64,000 nt of DNA from Parabacteroides sp. PFB2-10 (lineage in GTDB: Bacteria > Bacteroidota > Bacteroidia > Bacteroidales > Tannerellaceae). A program made the position numbers and the translations under genes. The stretch is taken from contig NZ_JARXWI010000001.1 in the NCBI RefSeq assembly GCF_029893085.1, positions 248,001 to 312,000 on the forward strand, given 5' to 3'. This document shows, in pieces, positions 17,683 to 26,020 of this stretch. The first letter of the stretch is position 1; each line of letters begins with the position of its first letter. The notes under the pieces are model-generated. The model worked only from the letters and a program-made list of their open reading frames with translations. It did not search any database and had not been told where the DNA came from.

Positions 17683-18822
17683 ATGCGGAGAATGAAATAT
17701 ACATATATTTATATATTACTGGCAATATCCTTTATAAGTTGTCATAAGAAGGAAGAAACCCCTTCTATGATAAAAGAGATACGTGTGGATTTTTCTAACA
17801 AAAAACCATTAGATATATCGAGTATCGAAAGTGATATACAGTTTATACCTCTTGAGACAAATGATTCCTGCCTGATTCATGAAATCAGAAAGATTTGCCT
17901 CGTGGACTCTTTGCTTGTTATAGGTGACAATAACTCCATTCTATTTTTTGAGAGCAATGGTCGTTTCAAGAATAAAATTGATAAAAAAGGGAATGGCCCG
18001 GAAGAGTATAGTAGGCTATCTGATTTTGACATCGATAGAAAAACGAAAGTCGTTACCATTTTGGACGCAGGGAAAAAGCAACTACTACATTATAATTTTC
18101 AAGGCGAGTATCTTGGCCGTACCCCTATCGGTCTGTGGGCGATAAAACTCTTAGACAGAGACAATATGTATTACTTGTATAGTGGGAATCAAGTGTCTGA
18201 TGAAAACCATTACAAAATAAATATTATTGATAAGTCTTCTGAAAACAGTAGAGGTTTTTATGAAACAGACACTCATAAATCAACGTATTTACATGTTCAT
18301 AGTGCAGAAAATTTTTGCTTTTCAGACAGTAATATTTATTTCTATGAGGCGTATAATGACACTATTTATAAACTTTTGTCTCAAAAAATGGATCCCCTGT
18401 TTTATGTTAATTTTTCGAACAGAAATATTCCTCAGGAACGGTTTAATGCACACTATGAACATATCGCTGATTTCACAGATATCATGAGGAAAAACGAATA
18501 TGTATATGGCATTTTTAGTCTGGTAGCATACGACAGCAAATTTTTATTTTCATTTTATGACAAAAAAAGATATTTCGCATTGTTCGACGGTCGCAATACA
18601 GTTGTTTTTGACCAGGTTATCTCTAAGACAATCTCTTCAAAACAGATCGATTTAAACAAGCATTATATCGAATTGTGGAATGACGAAAACAATATCTTTT
18701 TCACATCATACAACTCTTTGTATATTGACAATCAGGAACATATAGAGAATGAAGATTTGAAAGAAAAGATTAAACATTTAAAGGAAGACGACAACGGAAT
18801 AGTGGGAGTCCTATCCAGATGA
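17683..18822 (+). CDS. 6-bladed beta-propeller lipoprotein
   Basis: 379 aa. Lipoprotein signal ending in LAISFISC, so lipidated near Cys20. The body follows the Bacteroidetes 6-bladed propeller pattern: IRVDFSNKKPLDISSIESDI at the start, IQFIPLETNDSCLIHEIRKI, NGRFKNKIDKKGNGPEEYSRLSDFDID, then repeated four-strand blades. Such proteins sit at the membrane and are often found beside SusCD genes and thioredoxin lipoproteins, as here, but their biochemical role is not settled. Clearly more AT-rich than the SusCD locus and the prmC run on either side. Confidence 0.8.
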   Translation: MRRMKYTYIYILLAISFISCHKKEETPSMIKEIRVDFSNKKPLDISSIESDIQFIPLETNDSCLIHEIRKICLVDSLLVIGDNNSILFFESNGRFKNKIDKKGNGPEEYSRLSDFDIDRKTKVVTILDAGKKQLLHYNFQGEYLGRTPIGLWAIKLLDRDNMYYLYSGNQVSDENHYKINIIDKSSENSRGFYETDTHKSTYLHVHSAENFCFSDSNIYFYEAYNDTIYKLLSQKMDPLFYVNFSNRNIPQERFNAHYEHIADFTDIMRKNEYVYGIFSLVAYDSKFLFSFYDKKRYFALFDGRNTVVFDQVISKTISSKQIDLNKHYIELWNDENNIFFTSYNSLYIDNQEHIENEDLKEKIKHLKEDDNGIVGVLSR

Positions 18823-18882
18823 ATTGAGAAGTCAGAAAGTAGTGTTAAAGATGATAGAAAATAATCACATAAATAATCTAAT

Positions 18883-20334
18883 ATGAAAACAAAATTAGCA
18901 ATCTTATTATTTGCACCACTTATATTATCATGTACAAGTATTGTTTCCGATTTTTCGCCGAAGGAAATCATTGTGGCCGGTAAGATTATTAATCCTGAGG
19001 AGGATTCACCCAAAGTGGTACGTATTGATTTTACTGACGTGTTTAATGTTTCTCCATCCAGAGTTCAGATTCTTGACGCTCATAGTTCCTTCAGGATAAC
19101 TTACCCCTCACCTTATCCCGCTCAATTCCAGTTAGAATACAGCAAATACGTGCCCCTTTATGCCGAACCGGGAGACTCAATATTTGTGACGATTGATGCA
19201 AAAAAGATTAAAGGAGAGAATTATACCAGTGCTGTGGTATTTTCGGGTGACAAAGCCAACATAAACAATTCTTTATGGAAGGGTATAGAATATATAGGCC
19301 ATTCGCTTTCACCATTGTATTATGACCAACAGCCTTCCGATAGCCTCTCAGTTACAGAATACAACCAGGTTCTGGAACAAAAACTCACAACTCTCCATGA
19401 TTCCATATCCAACTTTACACGGAAAAATAATTTTCCACATGAAGTAGAGATCATACTTAAAGGGATAATAAATTATGATATTTCTACTTATTGGTTGCAG
19501 AACTATAAAAATTCCGACTATACACCTGAAGCATCTGTACTAAAGCAGGAACTTCTTGAAAACAAAAAGTTGGAAATGTTTAATCCGACAAGTTTTACAT
19601 ATAAGGGGTGGCATAATCATGCGTTTAATTATGCAAATGCACTTTACCACGGATATGTTGCCGAGGACTATAATAATGATGAATGGATGAAAGGATGGGA
19701 GAAAGTTCGGAGTGTACTGAAAAAAATGCCTGCCGGAATTAACAGGGATTATATAACAACAATGGTAATAAAAGATTATTTCGATGAGCCGATAGACTCG
19801 CTTCCCCAGGCATGGGATTTAATTAACTCATCATTTGTGAAAGATTATATTGCCAGGTTGCAGAGTCAAACAAAACCGGAATTTGATAATATTGATATTC
19901 CGGGTATATCTTATTTAAATTCGAACCATATAGTGGAACCTGTACCTGCTAACTTTATTGAAACTATTTCTGCCAGATACAGAGACAAAGTCATATATAT
20001 AGATGTTTGGGGTACATGGTGCGGTGCATGCAAAGTATTATTCCCTGCAGCGAAACTTCGTAAAGAGGAAATGCGGGATAAGGATGTCGTATTTGTATAT
20101 CTATGCGTTACTTCAAAAATGGAACAATGGCTGAAAGATATCGAAATGTTACAGTTAGAAGGTGAACATTATTTTCTTGATGAAGATGCCTCAAAACTTT
20201 TTACCGTGAATTATCAGATTGCTTCATATCCCCGATATATGATAATAGGGAAAGATGGAAAGTTAAAAACAAATAATGCACCACGACCCAGTTGGAAGGC
20301 TGAGTTCGAAAAAGAAATAGAATCTTATTTGTAA
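18883..20334 (+). CDS. TlpA-like thioredoxin-fold lipoprotein
   Basis: 483 aa. Lipobox LILSC (Cys about 17). The N-terminal 130 residues are beta-rich (DUF4369-like, IIVAGKIINPEEDSPKVVRIDF, then VPLYAEPGDSIFVTID); a helical middle follows. The C-terminal 135 residues form a thioredoxin fold with redox motif WGTWCGACK (CxxC about 384-387) and a cis-proline region SYPRYMIIGKDG. It probably reduces or isomerises disulfides in the periplasm. It lies 60 nt after the propeller gene and shares its AT-rich composition, so the two are probably one unit. Confidence 0.82.
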   Translation: MKTKLAILLFAPLILSCTSIVSDFSPKEIIVAGKIINPEEDSPKVVRIDFTDVFNVSPSRVQILDAHSSFRITYPSPYPAQFQLEYSKYVPLYAEPGDSIFVTIDAKKIKGENYTSAVVFSGDKANINNSLWKGIEYIGHSLSPLYYDQQPSDSLSVTEYNQVLEQKLTTLHDSISNFTRKNNFPHEVEIILKGIINYDISTYWLQNYKNSDYTPEASVLKQELLENKKLEMFNPTSFTYKGWHNHAFNYANALYHGYVAEDYNNDEWMKGWEKVRSVLKKMPAGINRDYITTMVIKDYFDEPIDSLPQAWDLINSSFVKDYIARLQSQTKPEFDNIDIPGISYLNSNHIVEPVPANFIETISARYRDKVIYIDVWGTWCGACKVLFPAAKLRKEEMRDKDVVFVYLCVTSKMEQWLKDIEMLQLEGEHYFLDEDASKLFTVNYQIASYPRYMIIGKDGKLKTNNAPRPSWKAEFEKEIESYL

Positions 20335-20394
20335 TTCTGTAATTTAAAATTTGAGTCGGTTGGTAGTGATTTAATGAGTAAAAAACCTCCTCCT

Positions 20395-20426
20395 TTTGTG
20401 GTTTCACCCGAATCCTGTTATTTTTG
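20395..20426 (+). promoter_or_regulatory. prmC-recX-comF promoter
   Basis: TTTG (20395-20398), 20 nt, TATTTTTG (20419-20426). The predicted transcript start is about 20430-20433, only a few bases before the prmC ATG at 20436, implying a nearly leaderless mRNA. Confidence 0.7.
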
Positions 20427-20435
20427 TATCATAGT

Positions 20436-21287
20436 ATGGAAACAGGTGAATATATACGGCAATCGCTTAGCGGTCTCTATCCGGTGGATGAGGCGGAGGC
20501 GCTTTTACGGCTTATCGGGGAACATCTCTGGGGCATGCCCTACTACCGGATCCTGATGACGCGGCCTTCGCTGTCGGAAGAACAGGCGGAAAGGCTTCGT
20601 ATGATTGTCGAACGGTTGAAAAAGAAGGAACCTATACAATATATAATAGGCGAAACGACTTTTTATAACCTCCTGTTTCAGGTGAATGCCTCCACCCTGA
20701 TTCCCCGCCCCGAAACGGAGGAGCTGGTGGAATTGATTATCGGCGATAACCGGCAGAGAGAGTCGCTGTCGTTATTGGATATCGGTACGGGAAGCGGCTG
20801 CATCGCCGTGGCATTGGCCAAACACCTGCCTGGGGCGACGGTCACCGGCGTTGATATTTCCAAAGAAGCCTTGACCGTAGCCGCGCAAAACGCAGAGAAG
20901 GCGGGCTGCGAGAATGTCAGTTTCAGACAGATCGATATCCTCGACAGCGGGCAGGCATTGGCGGGGTTGCCCGACAAGTTTGATATCATCGTCAGCAATC
21001 CGCCCTATATCATGGAGAAAGAGAAAAGCGCGATGAAAGAAAACGTATTTGCCTATGAGCCGGGTACCGCCCTTTTTGTGCCCGACGAGGATCCACTTCT
21101 TTTCTACCGCGCCATCGCCCGCTTCGGAAAAGAGCGATTGCGCCGGGAGGGACTACTCTATTTCGAAATCAATGCCCTGTTGGGAAACGAAACGGCCGCT
21201 ATGCTCCGCGAAGAGGGCTACCGGGAGATTGAACTGATCAAAGACCTTTCCGGCAAAGACCGGATTATCAAAGCCAAAACCGATTAA
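20436..21287 (+). CDS. prmC: Peptide chain release factor N5-glutamine methyltransferase
   Basis: 283 aa from the ATG at 20436; the upstream TTG at 20424 lies inside the promoter and is rejected. It methylates the glutamine of the GGQ motif in release factors RF1 and RF2 using SAM. The N-terminal helical domain binds the release factor (GLYPVDEAEALLRLIGE, GMPYYRILM). The SAM domain has LLDIGTGSGCIAVAL and the diagnostic NPPY tetrapeptide (IIVSNPPYIMEKE). recX starts 4 nt after the stop. Confidence 0.95.
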   Translation: METGEYIRQSLSGLYPVDEAEALLRLIGEHLWGMPYYRILMTRPSLSEEQAERLRMIVERLKKKEPIQYIIGETTFYNLLFQVNASTLIPRPETEELVELIIGDNRQRESLSLLDIGTGSGCIAVALAKHLPGATVTGVDISKEALTVAAQNAEKAGCENVSFRQIDILDSGQALAGLPDKFDIIVSNPPYIMEKEKSAMKENVFAYEPGTALFVPDEDPLLFYRAIARFGKERLRREGLLYFEINALLGNETAAMLREEGYREIELIKDLSGKDRIIKAKTD

Positions 21288-21291
21288 CACT

Positions 21292-21777
21292 ATGACAGAA
21301 TCCGAACTGCTTCACCGCATGGCTGCCCTTTGCTCGGGCAGCGAACATTGCATACAGGACATTCAGAAGAAAATGGCTTCGGCCGATCTGCCTCCGGAGG
21401 CCAAAGAGCGGATCATGGCCCGTTTGTTGCAGGAGAAATTCATCGACGAGGAACGCTTCTGTCGGAGCTTCGTCCGCGATAAGATCCGTTTCAATAAATG
21501 GGGCAAGGTGAAAGTGGGCTATGAACTGCGTCGGAGAAACATCCCCTATAGCTGTTATGCCGACGCCTTGGACGCCTTCGACATGGAGGAATACCGTGCA
21601 ATCCTGTCCGGTCTGCTTCGCGAGAAAAAGCGATCGGTGCGTGGAAAAGACCAGCGCGAGGTGTTCTACAAACTATTGCGCTTTGCCGCCGGACGCGGAT
21701 TTGAAAGCAACGAAACGATCCGCTGCCTGAAAGAACTCGATATCGAAACCGACGACTATGAAGAAAATACTGATTAG
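21292..21777 (+). CDS. recX: RecX family regulatory protein
   Basis: 161 aa. Modulates RecA filaments. Three short helical repeats are typical: LHRMAALCSGSEHCIQDIQKKM, then LLQEKFIDEERFCRSFVRDKIRFNKWGKVKVGYEL, then the C-terminal repeat ending in GFESNETIRCLKEL. There is no recA nearby. Its last 20 nt overlap the comF start, which suggests translational coupling. Confidence 0.88.
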   Translation: MTESELLHRMAALCSGSEHCIQDIQKKMASADLPPEAKERIMARLLQEKFIDEERFCRSFVRDKIRFNKWGKVKVGYELRRRNIPYSCYADALDAFDMEEYRAILSGLLREKKRSVRGKDQREVFYKLLRFAAGRGFESNETIRCLKELDIETDDYEENTD

Positions 21778-22453
21778 CCTGATAAACCTCTTTTATCCAA
21801 ACCTGTGCAGACTATGTAAAAGAGTATTGATCGAAGGGGAAACAGCCGTTTGCCTCGACTGTCTTTATCATTTGCCACGGACGGGCTACCAAAATTATGC
21901 AGACAATCCGGTGGTTCATCTGTTGATCGACCGCCAGGCGTTGGAGGCCGCGACTGCACTGTACTATTATGAACAGGGCGGACAGGTGCAAAAACTGGTT
22001 CATCTCATCAAATATCATGGCCATAAGGAATTGGGCTATCAGTTCGGCCGCCAGGCCGCCAGGGAATGGCGGGAGGCGGATCATCCTTTCCAAAAGGCCG
22101 ATTTCATCGTTCCTTTGCCCCTTCACGCCAAAAAGCAACGACGTCGGGGGTATAACCAATCGGAGTGGATCGCGCGCGGGATTGCGGAAGAGACAAAAAT
22201 CCCTCTATTGACAACGGCCATCCGGCGCGATGTGATGACCGAAAGCCAGACCCGGCTGAAAGGATACAACCGCTGGCTGAACGTGAAAGATATATTTTCG
22301 GTGACCGAACCGGAGCGACTGGCGGGCAAACATATTCTCCTGGTCGACGACGTAATCACCTCCGGATCAACGGTAGGTGCCTGCATGGATGCGTTGTCTG
22401 CCATTCCGGGTATCCGGATAAGTGTTTTCGCGTTGACAATGGCCGCGCAATAA
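21758..22453 (+). CDS. ComF family phosphoribosyltransferase-like protein
   Basis: 231 aa. An N-terminal four-cysteine zinc site (CRLC about residue 14, CLDC about 31) is followed by a PRTase fold with the PRPP loop ILLVDDVITSGSTVGA (about 191-206) and the KKQRRRGYNQSEWIA segment typical of ComF. Family members take part in DNA uptake or recombination. It is co-transcribed with recX, whose 3' end it overlaps. The start at 21758 is the only one that keeps the zinc site near the N-terminus. Confidence 0.9.
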   Translation: MKKILISLINLFYPNLCRLCKRVLIEGETAVCLDCLYHLPRTGYQNYADNPVVHLLIDRQALEAATALYYYEQGGQVQKLVHLIKYHGHKELGYQFGRQAAREWREADHPFQKADFIVPLPLHAKKQRRRGYNQSEWIARGIAEETKIPLLTTAIRRDVMTESQTRLKGYNRWLNVKDIFSVTEPERLAGKHILLVDDVITSGSTVGACMDALSAIPGIRISVFALTMAAQ

Positions 22454-22500
22454 ACGTAAAATAAGCGTTAATAAATAGGCAAATATCCGTGAGTTTTGCC

Positions 22501-22508
22501 TATTTTTG
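22501..22508 (+). promoter_or_regulatory. pyrE promoter, -7 element
   Basis: TATTTTTG fits TAnnTTTG, 32 nt before the pyrE ATG. The -33 box is not obvious. Confidence 0.5.
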
Positions 22509-22540
22509 TCGGTTGATACAAAAATATATATTACGACTGT

Positions 22541-23173
22541 ATGAAAACACTCGAACAATTAGTGGCAGAGAAATTATTAAAGATCAAAGCTGTCAAACTG
22601 CAACCGGCCAATCCGTTTACCTGGGCCTCCGGTTGGAAATCACCGATCTATTGCGATAACAGAAAAACTCTCTCTTATCCGGATGTTCGCACTTTTATTA
22701 AGTTGGAACTGGCCCGTGTCATCAGCGAAAAATATGAAAACGTAGATGCTATTGCGGGAGTAGCCACAGGAGCCATCGCCCAGGGCGCATTGGTGGCCGA
22801 TCTGTTGGGACTGCCGTTTGTATATATTCGTTCCACCCCGAAAGACCACGGATTGGAGAATCTGATCGAAGGCGAATTGAAGCCCGGATCGAAGGTGGTG
22901 GTGATTGAAGATCTTGTATCAACAGGGGGAAGCAGCCTGAAGGCCGTAGAAGCCGTACGCAATTTCGGTTGCGACGTGATCGGTATGGTTGCTATCTTTA
23001 CCCATGGTTTCCCGGTTGCCGAAAAGCAATTCAAAGAAGCGAAAGTGACATTGACGACGCTGAGCAACTATGACGCTGTGATTGAAGAGGCATTACGCAC
23101 CGATTATATCGACGAATCGGAGATTGCCACGCTGCAGGAATGGCGTAAGGATCCGGCACACTGGAACCCCTGA
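22541..23173 (+). CDS. pyrE: Orotate phosphoribosyltransferase
   Basis: 210 aa. Converts orotate and PRPP to OMP in pyrimidine synthesis. Key segments: FTWASGWKSPIYCDNRKTLSYP (orotate side, about 27-48), AGVATGAIAQGALVADLLGLPFVYIRSTPKDHG, and the PRPP loop VVVIEDLVSTGGSSLKAVE (about 120-138). Length is normal for the family. It is followed 20 nt later by an SRPBCC protein and then argH. Confidence 0.97.
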   Translation: MKTLEQLVAEKLLKIKAVKLQPANPFTWASGWKSPIYCDNRKTLSYPDVRTFIKLELARVISEKYENVDAIAGVATGAIAQGALVADLLGLPFVYIRSTPKDHGLENLIEGELKPGSKVVVIEDLVSTGGSSLKAVEAVRNFGCDVIGMVAIFTHGFPVAEKQFKEAKVTLTTLSNYDAVIEEALRTDYIDESEIATLQEWRKDPAHWNP

Positions 23174-23193
23174 TAACCTGACAAATAGAAGGA

Positions 23194-23613
23194 ATGACAG
23201 AATTTGTAAGCGGGACTAAATCGATCCCGCACAAGGATGAACATATTTTTGCGACACTATCCGATCTATCCAATCTGGAGAAGGTACGCGACCGGATTCC
23301 GGAAGATAAGATCAAAGATTTTACCTTCGACAGCGATAGTTGTAGTATGAATGTCAACCCCGTCGGTACGATCACTTTTCAGATTGTCGAACGCGAGCCT
23401 AACAAAACCATCAAATTTGCAACCACTAATTCGCCTGTTCCCCTTTTCCTGTGGATACAGCTGAAGCCGGTTGCCGAGGACGATACCCGTATGCGCGTCA
23501 CCGTGCGTGCGGATCTGAGCCCGCTGATCAAGCCGATGGTCTCTAAACCGCTGCAGGATGGCGTAGAAAAGATTGCCGACATGCTCGCCAGTCTTCCCTA
23601 TTCCACATTATAA
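23194..23613 (+). CDS. SRPBCC (START-like) family protein
   Basis: 139 aa, no signal peptide. The order of strands and the long C-terminal helix (PLIKPMVSKPLQDGVEKIADMLASL) fit the SRPBCC fold, a cavity protein that binds hydrophobic ligands. A typical opening is FVSGTKSIPHKDEHIFATLSDLSNL. Ligand unknown. It lies between pyrE and argH and is probably cotranscribed. Confidence 0.75.
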   Translation: MTEFVSGTKSIPHKDEHIFATLSDLSNLEKVRDRIPEDKIKDFTFDSDSCSMNVNPVGTITFQIVEREPNKTIKFATTNSPVPLFLWIQLKPVAEDDTRMRVTVRADLSPLIKPMVSKPLQDGVEKIADMLASLPYSTL

Positions 23614-23650
23614 TTAGCAATTATCCATTATTAATTATCAATTTGTTCAC

Positions 23651-24991
23651 GTGGCTCAAAAGCTTTGGGAAAAAAACGTAAAAGTCGACCAGGAGGTTGA
23701 ACGATTTACTGTCGGCAAAGACCGGGAGATGGATCTTTATCTGGCCAAGTACGATGTACTGGGATCGATGGCGCATAGCACGATGTTGGAAAGCATTGGT
23801 CTGCTCAAAAAGGAGGAACTGGCGTTGCTGCTGAAGGAACTGAAATCGATCTACGCGATGGCCGACCGGGGCGAGTTTGTGATTGAAGAAGGGGTGGAAG
23901 ATGTCCACTCACAGGTGGAATTGATGTTGACCCGCCGTCTGGGCGATGTGGGGAAAAAGATCCACAGTGGCCGTTCGCGCAACGACCAGGTATTGCTCGA
24001 TCTGAAGCTCTACACACGGGCCGAGATCCGGGAGCTGGTGGTGTTGGTGAATGAATTGTTTGAGGTACTTATCGAGCAAAGCGATACATACAAGGAGGTA
24101 CTCCTGCCGGGCTATACTCATTTGCAGGTGGCGATGCCCTCTTCGTTCGGATTATGGTTTGGTGCGTATGCCGAAAGCCTTGTCGACGACCTGCAACTGA
24201 TGCAGGCGGCTTATAAGATAACGAACCGGAATCCGCTGGGTTCTGCGGCAGGCTACGGCTCTTCTTTCCCATTGAATCGCCAGATGACAACCGACCTGCT
24301 TGGGTTCGATTCGATGGATTACAATGTAGTTTACGCGCAGATGGGACGGGGTAAGATGGAGCGGACGGTGGCTTTTGCCATGGCCGGCATAGCGGCTACG
24401 CTTTCCAAACTGGCTTTCGATGCCTGTATGTTCAACAGCCAGAACTTCGGATTCGTGAAACTGCCGGATCAGTTCACCACTGGATCGAGCATTATGCCGC
24501 ATAAAAAGAACCCGGATGTGTTTGAATTGACACGTGCGAAATGCAATAAAATACAAGGGTTGCCACAGCAAATCACCCTAATCACCAACAACCTGCCTTC
24601 GGGCTACTTCCGCGATCTGCAGATCATCAAAGAGGTGTTCCTGCCTTCTTTCGACGAGTTGAAAGACTGTCTGCACATGGTGACCTTTATGATGCGTGAG
24701 ATTGAGGTGAACCGTCATATTCTGGATGATCCGAAATATGCGCTTCTCTTCAGTGTGGAGGAGGTGAACCGCCGGGTATTGGAAGGAATGCCCTTCCGCG
24801 ATGCCTACAAAGAGGTGGGACTGGCGATCGAAGCCGGAGAGTTTGTGCCCGACAAAACCGTACAACACACGCATGAAGGCAGCGTAGGCAACCTTTGCAA
24901 CGACCATATTCAGGTATTGATGCAGCACATAATCGACGAATTCTCTTTTGAGAAGGTCAGCCAGGCCGAAAAGAAACTAATCGAAGGGTAA
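23651..24991 (+). CDS. argH: Argininosuccinate lyase
   Basis: 446 aa, GTG start at 23651 (MAQKLWEKNVKV). Splits argininosuccinate into arginine and fumarate, the last step of arginine synthesis. Family signatures: DVHSQVELMLTRRLG, KIHSGRSRNDQVLLDLKL and the flexible catalytic loop GSSIMPHKKNPDVFELTRAK (about 278-297, with the serine in GSS). The GTG start follows a short AT-rich spacer (23614-23650, TTATCCATTATTAATTATC) with no obvious ribosome-binding site, as is common here. Confidence 0.96.
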   Translation: MAQKLWEKNVKVDQEVERFTVGKDREMDLYLAKYDVLGSMAHSTMLESIGLLKKEELALLLKELKSIYAMADRGEFVIEEGVEDVHSQVELMLTRRLGDVGKKIHSGRSRNDQVLLDLKLYTRAEIRELVVLVNELFEVLIEQSDTYKEVLLPGYTHLQVAMPSSFGLWFGAYAESLVDDLQLMQAAYKITNRNPLGSAAGYGSSFPLNRQMTTDLLGFDSMDYNVVYAQMGRGKMERTVAFAMAGIAATLSKLAFDACMFNSQNFGFVKLPDQFTTGSSIMPHKKNPDVFELTRAKCNKIQGLPQQITLITNNLPSGYFRDLQIIKEVFLPSFDELKDCLHMVTFMMREIEVNRHILDDPKYALLFSVEEVNRRVLEGMPFRDAYKEVGLAIEAGEFVPDKTVQHTHEGSVGNLCNDHIQVLMQHIIDEFSFEKVSQAEKKLIEG

Positions 24992-24997
24992 AGAAAA

Positions 24998-25438
24998 ATG
25001 ATGAAGAGAGTGGTGTTGATATGTTTGGTACTCCTTACTTTCGCCTCATGCGAAAAGTCGGAAAACCCGGAGATGCCCTACGCACCTGTCAACTTTAAGG
25101 TGTTTCTGAGTGGGCAGGATCATGATTTGAATGGCATATTACACTATAAAACATTTACAAAACCGCGGTTGGCCAATGAATATGTCGGCTATGCGGGGAT
25201 TCTGGTAGTCTGTGGCTTCGACAATGTATATCATGCCTATGAGCTCTGTTGTCCGCATGAAGCCTTGCGAAACAAGACCATTGTGCCTAATACGGATGGC
25301 ACAGCGACCTGCCCGAGTTGCAATACGGTGTACGACATAGGATACGGCACCGGAAGCCCGGCAAGCGGGCCATCCAAATATATGCTTCGAAAATTTAATA
25401 CCATTCCCTCCGGTCAGGATTTGATTATTCAGTATTAA
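24998..25438 (+). CDS. Rieske-like lipoprotein with a modified cluster motif
   Basis: 146 aa. Lipobox LLTFASC, Cys about 18. The second half looks like a Rieske [2Fe-2S] domain: the first box CPHE (C-x-H, about residue 85), a spacer, and the second box CPSC where C-x-x-H is expected. Both boxes were checked in the DNA (TGTCCGCAT and TGCCCGAGTTGC). The cluster, if it forms, would have three Cys and one His. It follows argH by 6 nt. A redox role at the periplasmic face is inference. Confidence 0.6.
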   Translation: MMKRVVLICLVLLTFASCEKSENPEMPYAPVNFKVFLSGQDHDLNGILHYKTFTKPRLANEYVGYAGILVVCGFDNVYHAYELCCPHEALRNKTIVPNTDGTATCPSCNTVYDIGYGTGSPASGPSKYMLRKFNTIPSGQDLIIQY

Positions 25439-25536
25439 GTAGAGAATCTTTGGAGGGAACCACCATGCCTGGGGGTGACTTTGCACTTACGCATCTGCAA
25501 CTTGAATCTGTCTGCGACAACTTTTTCACCCGATAA

Positions 25537-25567
25537 TTTGCACAAATAAAAGATTTCTCTACCTTTG
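25537..25567 (+). promoter_or_regulatory. tRNA operon promoter
   Basis: TTTG (25537-25540), 19 nt, TACCTTTG (25560-25567), a full consensus match 63 nt before tRNA-Gly. The stretch 25439-25536 holds nothing I recognise. Confidence 0.85.
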
Positions 25568-25630
25568 CACACGCAAAACAAGCGCAAGTGTAAACTTCCT
25601 AATGCGCATGATGTGCAACTTTAATACAAC

Positions 25631-25703
25631 GCGAAAGTAGCTCAGTTGGTAGAGCATAACCTTGCCAAGGTTAGGGTCGCGGGTTCGAATCCCGTCTTTC
25701 GCT
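25631..25703 (+). tRNA. tRNA-Gly (GCC)
   Basis: Full cloverleaf: acceptor GCGAAAG / CTTTCGC, D stem GCTC/GAGC, anticodon loop TTGCCAA giving anticodon GCC, T arm GCGGG TTCGAAT CCCGT, discriminator T. CCA is not encoded. Confidence 0.97.
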
Positions 25704-25725
25704 CATCTCTTTTAGAGAAAAGGAT

Positions 25726-25813
25726 GCTCGGATGGTGGAATCGGTAGACACGAAGGACTTAAAATCCTTTGGCCATTGCGGCTGTGCGGGTTCAAGTCCC
25801 GCTCCGAGTACCA
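25726..25813 (+). tRNA. tRNA-Leu (UAA)
   Basis: Class II tRNA with a long variable arm (TGGCCATTGCGGCTGT region). Acceptor GCTCGGA / TCCGAGT (one G-U pair), anticodon loop CTTAAAA giving UAA, T arm GCGGG TTCAAGT CCCGC. CCA is encoded at 25811-25813. It lies 22 nt after tRNA-Gly, from one promoter. Confidence 0.97.
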
Positions 25814-25819
25814 TATTTT

Positions 25820-25859
25820 AACGTCAGTAGCTTATTATCAAGCTGTTGGCGTTTTTTTT
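25820..25859 (+). terminator. tRNA operon terminator
   Basis: 14-bp stem (AACGTCAGTAGCTT pairing with AAGCTGTTGGCGTT, three G-U pairs) followed by a run of eight T. The remainder, 25860-26020, holds no gene, only the short direct repeat TGTCACTT twice at about 25869-25888. Confidence 0.85.
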
Positions 25860-26020
25860 GCTCTTTCGTGTCACTTAAATGTCACTTCGCTAATTTTATA
25901 CCATGATACCCCATAAAAAGAGTCGTCTTGACTAAAATAATATTTTCAGTAATTCAAGCTTTGTAAGTAGGTTGAAATAGCGATGATAAGCAAAAAAAAC
26001 AGGCATTCTCCAGATGAACC

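Noticed and set aside
17431-17747. Overlapping frames through repeat copy 2 (and matching ones in copies 1 and 3) as small proteins
   Set aside because: Peptides such as MRAKKRDF recur only because the DNA repeats; ends differ between copies, copy 1 stops early, and no ribosome-binding site is seen.
20424-20435. TTG at 20424 as prmC start
   Set aside because: It lies within the TATTTTTG promoter element; ATG at 20436 fits.
25820-26020. An integrated mobile element at tRNA-Leu
   Set aside because: No integrase, no gene and no duplicate of the tRNA 3' end found; only a short direct repeat remains.
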